From: an uncultured Myxococcales bacterium
GTDB taxonomy: Bacteria > Myxococcota > Myxococcia > Myxococcales > Myxococcaceae
Length of the DNA stretch: 64,000 bases
Direction of reading: 5' to 3'
Assembly (NCBI GenBank): GCA_937980205.1
Contig: CALJKW010000052.1
Span: forward strand, 186,001 to 250,000
Shown: positions 18,390 through 26,471 of the stretch, one piece after another
How the letters are laid out: each line of letters begins with the position of its first letter
Numbering within the stretch: the stretch's first letter is position 1
Made by a program: the position numbers and the translations under genes
Notes under the pieces: generated by a model
Told to the model about the DNA's origin: nothing
Seen by the model: only the letters and a program-made list of their open reading frames with translations
Database searches by the model: none

Positions 18390-18436
18390 CCGATGCCTCC
18401 TCCGCTCGGTGTGAACGGTGCTTCTCCGGGCTTCAT
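18386..18436 (-). other. Possible 16-codon coupling ORF between actB and actC
   Basis: A 16-codon frame starts with an ATG overlapping the actB stop (ATGA) and ends at a TGA overlapping the actC GTG start (GTGA). It reads MKPGEAPFTPSGGGIG and is mostly the half repeat. It could carry ribosomes from actB to actC; no product function is proposed. Confidence 0.35.
18396..18418. repeat. Half copy of the palindromic repeat, copy C
   Basis: The outer end of one arm is present (TCCGCTC followed by GTGTGAACGG), matching copy A at 18 of 19 positions over its core. The inverted partner is missing, suggesting deletion or a single-arm insertion. Confidence 0.6.
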
Positions 18437-21375
18437 GCCAGCTCCGGGTTCGGGTTTCGCACGCGCACGAGGTACGCGTTCCTCGGCCGCGTCCCCAGCT
18501 CGTGCAGCAGCTCGTACCGCCTGACGTCCGCGTGCTTTCGAGCCACCTCGCTCGAAGCGTCCGCCAGCGAGCCGAAGGAGATGGCCCCCGTCGGGCACGC
18601 CTGCTGACACGCGGTCTGCAGCCCCGCAATCTTCCGCCCCTCGCGCCGCGCCTCGATGCGCGCCCGCTCGATGCGCTGCACGCAGAACGTGCACTTCTCC
18701 ATCACGCCGCGCGCGCGCACGGTGACGTCGGGGTTGAACGCCATGCGCTCCACGGGCTGCAGGTCGCGGTGGTAGTTGAAGTAATTGAACCGTCGCACCT
18801 TGTACGGGCAGTTGTTGCTGCAGTACCGGGTGCCGATGCACCGGTTGTAGACCATGTCGTTCAGCCCCTCGTCGCTGTGCGAGGTGGCTGCGACAGGACA
18901 GACATATTCACACGGCGCCGTCTCGCAGTGCTGGCACGTCACCGGCTGCGTCAGAACAGACGTCGGCTCGTCGAACGAGCCGGTGAAGTACCGGTCGACC
19001 CGAATCCAGAACATCTCCCGGTTGCGAGCGACGCCGGCCTTGCCGACGACGGGGATGTTGTTCTCGGCCTGGCACGCGGTGACGCACGCGCTGCAGCCGG
19101 TGCACACGTTCAAGTCCGTCGCCATGCCCCAGCGGTACTCGGCCTTCGAGTAGTCCGCCGGCTGCTGCAGCGTCGGCACCGGGCCGTTCAGGGGAGCGAG
19201 CCGCGCGCGCACGCCGCCCAGCTCGGCCGCCGAGGTCTCGAGCGCCAGGTCGCGGCCCTCCATCTTCCAGTGCTCCTGCGTCGTCACCAGCTCGTGCGTG
19301 CCCTCGGCGACCTCGACGTCGACGGCCGTGAACCACGGCGCATCGGAGAGCCGCAGCCGGTACGCGTTCACCCCCACGCCGAGCCCCACCGGCTCGCTCG
19401 CGGCCTCGCGCCCGTAGCCCAGCGCGAGCGTGATGCAGTCATCCGCGTGCCCGGGCAGCACGAAGACCGGCGCCAGCAGCGACTGGGTGAGGTTCCTGCC
19501 CTGCACCGTCAGCTTCACCCGCGGGCTTTCGCGGCTCCAGCCGGCCTCTCCGGTGAGCCCCGGCTCGAGCTTCAGCCGCTTCGCCGTCGCCGGAGACATC
19601 AGCGCCGCGTTGTCCCAGACCAGCTTCGTGACGGGGTCGGGCAGTTCCTGCAGCCAGGTGCAGTTCGCGAACCGTCCGTCGTGCACCTTCGTGTCGCGCA
19701 CCAGCGCGAGCTCCAGTCCCGGCACCGGCCGCCCCGCGGGAGCCGCCGCGATGGCGTTCAGGTCGATCGGCACCGTCTCGAACGGAGCCGCGCTGTTCGG
19801 CACCGTCCCCGCCTGCAGCCAGCGGTCGAACGTCTGCCCGAACGCGATCATCGCCGTCGCGTCATCGGCCGCCACGCCCTGCCGCCGGCGCCAGCTGTCT
19901 TTGAGCACCTCGAGCGGCTTCACCTCGCCGTCGCCCACGAAGCCGGCGAACAGCTGCGCCTCGCTCATCGCGTCGCGGTACAGCGGCTCGACCAGCGGCT
20001 GCTGGAACAGCACGCTGCCGTCGAGGGCGCGCGCGTCGCCCCACGTCTCGAGCGCGTGCAGCTGGGGCACGAACCAGCGCGAGACCGCGGCCGTCTCGTC
20101 CTCGTACGCGCCGAGGTACACGACCGGAGCGCGCTTGAAGAGGCCGCCGAGGTCGATGTTCGCGTACGCGGAGTAGACCGGGTTCGGCGCCGTCACCACG
20201 AGCAGCTCGACCTGCCCCTGCGCGAGCTCGTCCGCGAGCAGCTTCAAGGGGCCCGGTCCGATGTTCGGGTCCACGTGCCCCGGCGTGACGAGGTGCACGG
20301 TGTGGCCGAGGGCTCCGAGCTCGGAGGTGAGCGCGTGCGCGAGCGCGTGCACGACGGGCGGCTGGCGGTCGCCGGCGGTGACGAGCGCCTCCTTGCCGGC
20401 GGCGACGAGATCGCGCGCGAGCGCCGTCACCCACTTCTGCCTCGCCGCATCCAGCTTCGGTGCGTTCGCCGCGAGCGGCAGCAGCGCGGCGCGCATCTTC
20501 GCCACCTCGGCGACCAGCGCGCGCAGCACGCCCTCGACCTCGGTGCCCTTCACCCGCAGCCGGTGGTCGGCCACCGAGCCGGTGACGGTGAGCGAGGGCT
20601 CCACCACGTACAGCCGGTTCATCGAGGCGCCCGGCGCGCGGCGCTCGGCCCAGCCGCGCGCGTGGCCGAGGTTGGCCCCGAACGCCGAGAGGAAGTCCGC
20701 GTCGAACGATGCGATGACGCGCGCCTTCGCATAGTCGTGCAGCGGCTCGAACGGCCGCCCGAACGCCAGCTTCGTCCCGTCGTACCTCGCCTGCGGAGCG
20801 AGCGGAGACCACGACACGAACCGCGCGTTCGGCAGCCGCTCGAGGATGCGCGCCTTCAGCGCCGTCAAGAGCGGAGACGCCGAGGGCTCGCACAGAAACC
20901 GCACCGACTTCCCGCCGTCCTTCTTCGACGCCTTCGCGACGAGCGCGCCCATCTCTTCGAAGAACGCGCGCCGCGACACCGGCTGGCCCTCGCGCTTGAG
21001 CAGCTGCGCGCGATGCGGGTCGTACAGCCTGAGCAGCTCGGCCTGCTCGATGGGCCCCGAGGCGCCGCGCACCATCGGGTGGTCGGGGTTGCCTTCGATC
21101 TTCACCGGCCGGCCCTCGCGCGAGGTGACGAGCACCGGGGCCGCGACGACTCCGAGCGGAAGCGCGGTCGCGTAGTGCAGCGGGTTGCCGAGCGTGAGGC
21201 CGTCGGGCGTGCGGTGGTACGGCGTCAGCGTCTCGGGCTCGCGGCGCGAGCAGCCGGCGCCGGCGAGCGCGGCCGTCGCGCCGAGCAGCTTCAAGAAGTC
21301 GCGGCGGCCGACGTCGTCGAGCTGGTCGGCGCCTTGCGGAAACTCCTCGCGCATGACGGGCAGCGGGAAGCTCAT
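18433..21375 (-). CDS. actB: Alternative complex III subunit ActB (molybdopterin-like and Fe-S)
   Basis: The 980-residue protein has a twin-arginine signal (VGRRDFLKLLGATAALAGAGC), so it is exported folded and may be lipidated at the Cys. About 60-700 is a molybdopterin-oxidoreductase-like domain; in known ActB proteins this half has no molybdenum cofactor. From about 755 on is an Fe-S domain with CTGCSACVTAC, CQHCETAPCEYVC, CIGTRYCSNNC, CTFC and CQQAC clusters. It relays electrons from the quinol site of ActC to the haems of ActA. It overlaps actA by ATGA. Confidence 0.95.
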   Translation of the reverse strand: MSFPLPVMREEFPQGADQLDDVGRRDFLKLLGATAALAGAGCSRREPETLTPYHRTPDGLTLGNPLHYATALPLGVVAAPVLVTSREGRPVKIEGNPDHPMVRGASGPIEQAELLRLYDPHRAQLLKREGQPVSRRAFFEEMGALVAKASKKDGGKSVRFLCEPSASPLLTALKARILERLPNARFVSWSPLAPQARYDGTKLAFGRPFEPLHDYAKARVIASFDADFLSAFGANLGHARGWAERRAPGASMNRLYVVEPSLTVTGSVADHRLRVKGTEVEGVLRALVAEVAKMRAALLPLAANAPKLDAARQKWVTALARDLVAAGKEALVTAGDRQPPVVHALAHALTSELGALGHTVHLVTPGHVDPNIGPGPLKLLADELAQGQVELLVVTAPNPVYSAYANIDLGGLFKRAPVVYLGAYEDETAAVSRWFVPQLHALETWGDARALDGSVLFQQPLVEPLYRDAMSEAQLFAGFVGDGEVKPLEVLKDSWRRRQGVAADDATAMIAFGQTFDRWLQAGTVPNSAAPFETVPIDLNAIAAAPAGRPVPGLELALVRDTKVHDGRFANCTWLQELPDPVTKLVWDNAALMSPATAKRLKLEPGLTGEAGWSRESPRVKLTVQGRNLTQSLLAPVFVLPGHADDCITLALGYGREAASEPVGLGVGVNAYRLRLSDAPWFTAVDVEVAEGTHELVTTQEHWKMEGRDLALETSAAELGGVRARLAPLNGPVPTLQQPADYSKAEYRWGMATDLNVCTGCSACVTACQAENNIPVVGKAGVARNREMFWIRVDRYFTGSFDEPTSVLTQPVTCQHCETAPCEYVCPVAATSHSDEGLNDMVYNRCIGTRYCSNNCPYKVRRFNYFNYHRDLQPVERMAFNPDVTVRARGVMEKCTFCVQRIERARIEARREGRKIAGLQTACQQACPTGAISFGSLADASSEVARKHADVRRYELLHELGTRPRNAYLVRVRNPNPELA

Positions 21376-21992
21376 CGGTGGCACGTGTCGCAGGACTCGC
21401 GGGGGTGAACGTCGTCGCGGCGCTCCGGCGCGCCGCTCCACGTGGTGCTCGTCAACGCCGCGCGCGGCCGCAGGTGCGGCGCCGCATCACGGTGGCAGTC
21501 GAGGCACCACGACATCGTGAGCGGAGCCGCTTGCCGCACCGCCGCCATCTCGTCCACGCGACCGTGGCACGTCACGCACCCGACACCTTTCGCGAGGTGA
21601 ATGGAGTGGTCGAAGTACACGAAGTCGGGCAGGTCGTGGACCTTCACCCACGGAATCGGCCTCGCTGAGAAGAACGCCGCGCGCACCGGCTCGAGCCGCG
21701 GCGACTGGTTCCACACCTGGCCGTGACAGCCCATGCACGTGCTGACCGTGGGGATGCCGGCGACGGCGGACCGCTCGGCGGACGCGTGGCAGTAGAGACA
21801 GTCGATGCCCTGCTCCCACGAGTGGTGGCGGTGGTCGAACTGCACCGGCTGCGCGTGCTCGACGGACTGGTTGGTGACGAACGGCGTCCGCGCGATGAGC
21901 AGCAGAAAGGCGACCGCGGCCAGCGGAGCGCAGAGCGCGACGGCGCCCGTGACTCTCGCCACGGTATTGGCCGACCGGGGGAACAGTGCCAT
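21372..21992 (-). CDS. actA: Alternative complex III pentahaem cytochrome ActA
   Basis: The start MALFPRSANTVAR gives 206 residues with one N-terminal TM helix and five CxxCH haem sites: CLYCH, CMGCH, CVTCH, CLDCH and CDTCH. FVYFDHSIHLAKGVGC is typical of the family. It lies on the periplasmic side of the complex and passes electrons on to ActE or soluble cytochrome c. It is the first gene of the operon; its upstream region carries three inverted repeats. Confidence 0.95.
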   Translation of the reverse strand: MALFPRSANTVARVTGAVALCAPLAAVAFLLLIARTPFVTNQSVEHAQPVQFDHRHHSWEQGIDCLYCHASAERSAVAGIPTVSTCMGCHGQVWNQSPRLEPVRAAFFSARPIPWVKVHDLPDFVYFDHSIHLAKGVGCVTCHGRVDEMAAVRQAAPLTMSWCLDCHRDAAPHLRPRAALTSTTWSGAPERRDDVHPRESCDTCHR

Positions 21993-22064
21993 GTGGGCGC
22001 GATGGCGGTGTTTGTCCCCGTGCCGGGCCGAGGGCAACTGCTATTTCCGGCCCCGTTTTCCCAA

Positions 22065-22096
22065 GCGCTCGGCTCACGACGCTGCGCGCCGAGCGC
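22065..22096. promoter_or_regulatory. Inverted repeat 1 upstream of actA
   Basis: GCGCTCGGC and GCCGAGCGC form perfect 9-bp arms around a 14-base loop, 73 bases upstream of the actA start. It may be a leader hairpin or an operator. Confidence 0.4.
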
Positions 22097-22097
22097 G

Positions 22098-22118
22098 GTT
22101 GTGGCGCTTTGCCACAAC
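22098..22118. promoter_or_regulatory. Inverted repeat 2 upstream of actA
   Basis: GTTGTGGC-gcttt-GCCACAAC is a perfect 8-bp dyad with a 5-base spacer, one base after inverted repeat 1. The short spacer and AT-containing arms fit a dimeric regulator site. Confidence 0.45.
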
Positions 22119-22198
22119 GCCACGCCTGCTGCGGCGACCTGCGGCGCCCGTGCACGGCGGCGGAAGAGCTAAGTCCGCGACTCGCCGAGCCCCAGCGC

Positions 22199-22226
22199 TG
22201 GCGCGCCGTTTGAACAAGGCGCGCCA
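22199..22226 (+). promoter_or_regulatory. Leader hairpin over the STAS-like gene's ribosome site
   Basis: TGGCGCGCC and GGCGCGCCA form a perfect 9-bp stem with a 10-base loop, ending two bases before the ATG at 22229. The likely Shine-Dalgarno AAGG (22216-22219) is partly inside the stem, so folding could limit translation. Confidence 0.45.
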
Positions 22227-22228
22227 CC

Positions 22229-22510
22229 ATGAAGATCATCCGAAACGGCAATGGCAGCATCACGGTGCGGTTCAACGGCGTCTTCGGACTTCGGCAGGCG
22301 ATTCTCCTGCCGAAGCTGGTCTCGCTGTTTCCGGCGACGACGCCGGTGAAGCTCGACTTCACCGACGCCGAGTGCGATCGCGAGTCGGCGGTGGTGGCGC
22401 TCATCCCCGCGCTCGCGTCGATGCGCAGCCGCAAGCTGCAGGTCGTCGGCCTCGAGCGGGCCGCCGCGTTCCAGGAAGCGTTCGAAGAGGACATCCGCCA
22501 GGCCGCGTAA
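22229..22510 (+). CDS. Small STAS-like protein
   Basis: The 93-residue soluble protein follows the strand-helix order of STAS/anti-sigma-antagonist domains: SITVRFNGVFGLRQA, then VKLDFTDAECDRESAVVAL in place of the usual LDLSxxxxxDSSG, then LQVVGL. The phosphorylatable Ser position is partly kept (RESA). No cognate anti-sigma factor or kinase is adjacent. It could also be another small alpha/beta fold. It is divergent from actA and followed 31 bases later by the RaiA-like gene. Confidence 0.6.
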   Translation: MKIIRNGNGSITVRFNGVFGLRQAILLPKLVSLFPATTPVKLDFTDAECDRESAVVALIPALASMRSRKLQVVGLERAAAFQEAFEEDIRQAA

Positions 22511-22529
22511 CGAAGGCCGGCACAAAGTC

Positions 22530-22535
22530 AGGAGG
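22530..22535 (+). promoter_or_regulatory. Strong ribosome binding site AGGAGG
   Basis: A perfect AGGAGG stands six bases before the ATG at 22542. Few starts in this window have so strong a site, which supports real translation of the small RaiA-like gene. Confidence 0.7.
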
Positions 22536-22541
22536 CTTGTC

Positions 22542-22844
22542 ATGGGCACTGCGTACGAAGTCACCTACCGCAACATGTTTCCGTCGGACGCGCTCAACGC
22601 GCGCATCCGGGACAACTTCGGTGCGTTGAAGGCGCGTGTGCCTGCGGCTCGCTCCTGCAGCGCGTGGCTGGAGCGCGCCGTCGATGATCGACTGAAGCTC
22701 CGCATCGAAGTGACGGACGGCGAAAGGCCGCTCGGGACCCGCCGCATCGTGAAGCCGCGGGCCGACGTCTGCGCCGAGATCGACGCCGCGTTCCTCGAGC
22801 TCAGCCGGGACCTGGAGTCCGGCATGCTCGCGCGGGCCGCCTGA
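22542..22844 (+). CDS. RaiA/HPF-like ribosome-associated protein, divergent
   Basis: The 100-residue protein starts VTYRNMFPSDALNARIRDNFGALKARV, which closely follows the N-terminus of the S30EA/sigma-54-modulation family (typically xxRNMxPSxAxxARIRxxxxKLxR), including the expected Cys in RSCSAWLE. The middle, which in most members has a His-rich loop and a VRIDLTVPG strand, is shortened here to LKLRIEVTDGERPLG. Full members bind the ribosome in stationary phase; whether this short form does is uncertain. A strong hairpin follows. Confidence 0.6.
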   Translation: MGTAYEVTYRNMFPSDALNARIRDNFGALKARVPAARSCSAWLERAVDDRLKLRIEVTDGERPLGTRRIVKPRADVCAEIDAAFLELSRDLESGMLARAA

Positions 22845-22879
22845 CGCGTCAGGGGCCACGCTCGCCAGAGCGCTCGAGG

Positions 22880-22913
22880 AACGCGCGGGGTTTTGGGAGG
22901 GACCCCGCGCGTT
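22880..22913. terminator. Perfect 11-bp hairpin between convergent genes
   Basis: AACGCGCGGGG and CCCCGCGCGTT pair perfectly around a 12-base loop between the RaiA-like gene and the convergent DUF4476 gene. The position fits a bidirectional terminator; no T run is present. Confidence 0.65.
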
Positions 22914-23698
22914 CAGCGTCCGTTGAGAATCTGCTTCACCTTCTCCTTGTCGGAGCTGAAGGTGAAGCGCTCGTACAGCTTGTAGTTGTTCTGCGGGTCG
23001 ATGATCCGCGTGTTCAAGATGGAGACGACCTTCACCTTGTCTCCGCCGAACGTCATCTGATCGACGAGGCGGCCGACCTGGTCGACGGTGAAGTAGCCGC
23101 GCGACGCAGCCTGCACCACGTCGCACTTCTGCTGGCCGAACGTCTCGGCGCCGACCGCGCGCACCAGCGCGTTGAAGTCGGCCTCGGCCATCGGCTGCGG
23201 CGCGCGCGGCCTCTCCGACCGGCGCTCGTAGCGATCGTCGTCGTCGCGGTCGCGGTCGCGGCGCGACCGTCGGTCGTCGCGATCATCGTCGTCGTCGCGG
23301 TAGCGATCGCGGCGCGAGCGGCGATCATCGCGATCATCCCGGTCGTCCTCCGCATCCACCGCGAGGCCCTTCGCGCGCGTCAGCGATTGCTGCGCATCGC
23401 TCAGCGATTCGACGACGGAGTTGGGACAGCCTGCGAGGCCGGCGCTCAGCGCCATGCCCGCCACGAACAGCTGAATCTGCTCCACGCGCTTCGAGTTGGG
23501 CCGGCCGCGCGCGTCTTCGACGTCGCGGATGGCGCTGTCGAAGTTGCCGAGCAGCGCTTCGCGGCAGTCGCCCGAGGCCCGCTTCGCCGAAGACCGGCCG
23601 GCTTCCAGCGCGTCGAGCGCGTCGAGGAGGCGGGTCTTGTACGGACCGGCGAAGGCCATCGACGGCAGCAGCGGGAGGAGGAGAGCGAATTGGCGCAT
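22913..23698 (-). CDS. DUF4476 protein with Asp/Arg repeat linker
   Basis: The start MRQFALLLPLLPSMAFAG gives a signal peptide and about 261 residues. An N-terminal helical region with several Cys is followed by a highly charged low-complexity linker built from RDDRDDRRSRRDR-type units (about residues 118-158). The C-terminal 90 residues fit DUF4476: FNALVRAVGAETFGQQKCD, a TVDQVGRLVDQMTFGGDKVKV-type block and FSSDKEKVKQIL. The function of DUF4476 is unknown; the protein is exported. Confidence 0.75.
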   Translation of the reverse strand: MRQFALLLPLLPSMAFAGPYKTRLLDALDALEAGRSSAKRASGDCREALLGNFDSAIRDVEDARGRPNSKRVEQIQLFVAGMALSAGLAGCPNSVVESLSDAQQSLTRAKGLAVDAEDDRDDRDDRRSRRDRYRDDDDDRDDRRSRRDRDRDDDDRYERRSERPRAPQPMAEADFNALVRAVGAETFGQQKCDVVQAASRGYFTVDQVGRLVDQMTFGGDKVKVVSILNTRIIDPQNNYKLYERFTFSSDKEKVKQILNGR

Positions 23699-23771
23699 GG
23701 TGATCGCCTGTACACAGAGGGCAGGGCAGGTGTGCAACGCGGTCTCGGAGTTGTCTCAGCCGCGGGACGCT

Positions 23772-25367
23772 TTAGCGCGGCGGCTCGAGCTTCACGCCCT
23801 TCGATACTTCGGCCGAGAACATCTGTGCCGCCTCGCCGATGACGACGACCGGCGTGGGGCCCTTGGGGCCCGGACGGCCCGCTGTGCCCGGTGCGCCCTC
23901 GGGGCCGACGAAGCCGTCGTCGCCCGTCTCGCCGCCTCGGTAGTGCGGCGTGCCCATCCGCAGCGAGCCGAAGCCGCCATGTCCGCCGTTGCCTCCTGGG
24001 CCCGGCGCGCCGGCGGGCCCGGCATCGCCCCCGTCGTTGATGACCTTCACGACGCGCTGAAGCTCCGGGTAGCGCCGGTCGAGGTGCAAGGTCACGCTGC
24101 CACCGCGGCCTCCGTTGCCGCCTCGGCCTCCCGAACCGCCGGGACCGCCCATGCCACCTGCCGCGCCTCGGGACGCGCCGCTGATGGGCGCGTCGTCACC
24201 CGGGTCGCCGCGAAAACCTTCACCGCCCTCGCCGCCGGGTCCACCGCTTCCGCCGGAGGCATCGATGACCAGCGGAGCGCCGAGCGGATCGACGAGGTGC
24301 AGCTCCTGCTTGCGCGCCGAGGCCACGCGCACCAGCGCGAGCCGGCCCACCGCCGCGGCGACGCTCGCGACGTAGACGTGCACCGGCGGAGCATCTTCTC
24401 CCGGCCCGCCGACGCCGCCGTTGCCGGCGAGCGCTCGAGGTCCCCAGCCCGCGTTGGCTGCCGGGCGCTCGCCCGGAGTGCCGGGCGCGCCCTTGCGACC
24501 TTCCTGGCCCCGCATGTTGACGACCCGCGCGCAGGTGAAGTCGAGCTTCAGCGTCAACGACGCCGTCGGCCCCGCGCCGTCGAGGGGCGCGGCCTGGAGC
24601 ACCGGCGGCGCGCCGAGCAGCTGCGCCGGCTCGCTTGGCAGGTGGTAGACGTTGTCGAAGAAGGCGCCCACCGACGCGGAGAACCGCACCAGCGCCGGAG
24701 CGGCGCGCTGCTTCGCTCCGCTCGCGAGCTGGAAGATGGCGGAGTAGGCCGGCTCTTCCCCAGGGCAGACGCGGCGCGGGCCCTCGAGCGTGATCGCGAC
24801 GATCTCCTCCACGGGCGCAGGGCTCTTCGCCGGCACGCTGGCGCCCGCCCCGTAGAAGGCGAGCTCGTCCTGCGGAGTCGTCTGCGGCTCGGCGCCCCCG
24901 CAGCGCCGGTAGAGCGCGCTCGCATCGGCGGCGAGATCTCCCAGCACGTTCATCGCGGCGGTCTCGGTCCACCGCTCGCCGCTGCTGGTGACGAAGTCGC
25001 CGCTCGTCCACTCGGGGTGCCGCGCCCGTGAGGGCTCGAGACCCCGCACTGCGAGCAGCACGGCCCGCGCCGCGGCCTGACAGGTCGCCTGGTCGCCGGT
25101 GTCGCTCGCCCGCTGCGCCTCTGCGAGCCGGAACGCGGCGACGTTCAGCGCGAGCGCGAGCCCGCTGCCCCTGGACTCGCAGCCGGTGCTGCCGCTGCAG
25201 CCGGGAGGCGTGACGGCTTCTTGCGGGTAACACGTCGGCACGCACGCGAACGCGGGAGCAACCTCGGCGTGCGGAGTCGGCGACTCGGCCACGACCTGCG
25301 GCGCCGTCTGGCAGCCGCACATCACGAGCAGCGCGGCCAGGGAGGTTCGGGTGAGACGCCGTACCAT
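23772..25367 (-). CDS. Lipoprotein with collagen-like Gly-rich domain
   Basis: The 531-residue protein starts MVRRLTRTSLAALLVMCGC, with a lipobox-like MCGC. Residues 20-150 are Ala-rich helical with paired Cys. From about 285 onwards are collagen-like Gly-x-y tracts (GRKGAPGTPGERP, GGSGGPGGEGGEGFRGDPGD, GPAGAPGPGGNGGHGG, PEGAPGTAGRPGPKGP) separated by short beta segments. Such proteins are common on myxobacterial surfaces; the role is unknown. The next lipoprotein gene ends 16 bases upstream on the same strand. Confidence 0.7.
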   Translation of the reverse strand: MVRRLTRTSLAALLVMCGCQTAPQVVAESPTPHAEVAPAFACVPTCYPQEAVTPPGCSGSTGCESRGSGLALALNVAAFRLAEAQRASDTGDQATCQAAARAVLLAVRGLEPSRARHPEWTSGDFVTSSGERWTETAAMNVLGDLAADASALYRRCGGAEPQTTPQDELAFYGAGASVPAKSPAPVEEIVAITLEGPRRVCPGEEPAYSAIFQLASGAKQRAAPALVRFSASVGAFFDNVYHLPSEPAQLLGAPPVLQAAPLDGAGPTASLTLKLDFTCARVVNMRGQEGRKGAPGTPGERPAANAGWGPRALAGNGGVGGPGEDAPPVHVYVASVAAAVGRLALVRVASARKQELHLVDPLGAPLVIDASGGSGGPGGEGGEGFRGDPGDDAPISGASRGAAGGMGGPGGSGGRGGNGGRGGSVTLHLDRRYPELQRVVKVINDGGDAGPAGAPGPGGNGGHGGFGSLRMGTPHYRGGETGDDGFVGPEGAPGTAGRPGPKGPTPVVVIGEAAQMFSAEVSKGVKLEPPR

Positions 25368-25383
25368 CGGTGTCACTCTCGCC

Positions 25384-26424
25384 TCACTGGCAGAACGTCG
25401 CGCTCGGCAGCGTGCAGCGCCCGCTGATGCACTGGCCCGGCGAGAAGCAGCTGAACGCGCCGGGCGCGGCAGTCGTGCACGTCTGGCCGTCGTTTGCCGG
25501 CGAGACGCACTGGCCGAGCATCTGCCCCTGCGGAATCGAGCAGTCGGCCGCGCGCGAGCAGAGCGTGAACGTGTTGCCGTTGTAGCCGCAGGTGCCGCTC
25601 GCGACGAGCTGCAGGTAATCGCACCTCGCCGTCTGGAAGTTGCACCACAGCCCGAGGAAGTTGTCGCAGCCCACGTTGACGTCACACGGCGCGTCGAAGA
25701 CCGTCGGGTAGCGCTGGCACTGGCCGTTCACGCACGCGTGCGTGTTCTTGCAGGGCTGCGCCATGTTGCACGGCGCGCCGGTACCGCCGGGAGCGAAGCA
25801 GATGCCTCCGTTGCAGATGAGGCCGCGCTCGCAGTTGCTGTCGATGTCGCAGAAGCCGCCGGCCTGCTGGCGCGTCTTGCAGGTGCCGCAGAGCCCCTGC
25901 GTGATGCTGCAGTGCCCGCTCTGGCACTGCGCGCTGTCTCCGCACGTCGCGCCGTTCGCGAAGCTGCCGAAGACGCGGCACTCGATGGGGTTCACGTTGT
26001 TCTCGACGTCGTCGCAGGACATCGCCGCGAAGGCGTCGCCGCAGCGCTCGGTGCCCGCGGCGGTGACCGCCGAGCCCGGAGCTCCGAACCAGGGCACGCA
26101 GCCGACCTTCGCGCGCGCCTTGCAGGTCGCGAGGTCTCCGTAGAGGCCGCGCACCATGAAGCTCGAGCAGGACTCGAGCTTGTTGCACATCTTGTCCGCC
26201 CAGGCGGTGCAGACCGCGTCGGCGTCGACGGTGCCGCTGCCGCCGCCCGTGCCGCTCGAGCCGCCTCCCGTTCCGGAGGAGCCGCCGCCGGTGCCCGTCG
26301 AACCGCCGGTGCCGCTCGAGCCACCGGTGCTGCCGCTTCCACCTCCGGTTCCACCGTCGGAGGTCGGCGAGCAGCCCGCGGCGAACGCGAGCAGAGCGAG
26401 GAGGAGCGGGGCGCGCAGGAGCAT
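25384..26424 (-). CDS. Cys-rich lipoprotein with Gly/Ser/Thr linker
   Basis: The start MLLRAPLLLALLAFAAGC gives a lipobox AAGC and 346 residues. A Gly-Ser-Thr linker (about 20-62) separates the anchor from a domain with more than 25 Cys, in spacings such as CGDSAQCQSGHC and CNGGICFAPGG that recall Dickkopf/EGF-type disulfide knots common in myxobacterial surface proteins. No catalytic motif was seen. Its 5' leader and signal sequence resemble those of the tiny lipoprotein at 28446. Confidence 0.75.
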   Translation of the reverse strand: MLLRAPLLLALLAFAAGCSPTSDGGTGGGSGSTGGSSGTGGSTGTGGGSSGTGGGSSGTGGGSGTVDADAVCTAWADKMCNKLESCSSFMVRGLYGDLATCKARAKVGCVPWFGAPGSAVTAAGTERCGDAFAAMSCDDVENNVNPIECRVFGSFANGATCGDSAQCQSGHCSITQGLCGTCKTRQQAGGFCDIDSNCERGLICNGGICFAPGGTGAPCNMAQPCKNTHACVNGQCQRYPTVFDAPCDVNVGCDNFLGLWCNFQTARCDYLQLVASGTCGYNGNTFTLCSRAADCSIPQGQMLGQCVSPANDGQTCTTAAPGAFSCFSPGQCISGRCTLPSATFCQ

Positions 26425-26471
26425 GCGAGCCGCAGCATCGCTCACTTTCTTCGCCGGCGCCGAGCGCGACT

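Noticed and set aside
18418..21408. A 996-codon open frame antisense to actB
   Set aside because: actB on the other strand has full Fe-S and Tat motifs; the antisense product is Arg/His-rich without domains.
23772..26424. Gly-rich and Gly/Ser/Thr tracts as possible CRISPR or tandem DNA repeats
   Set aside because: The repeats are codon-based collagen-like or linker units of irregular spacing, without constant direct repeats and spacers.
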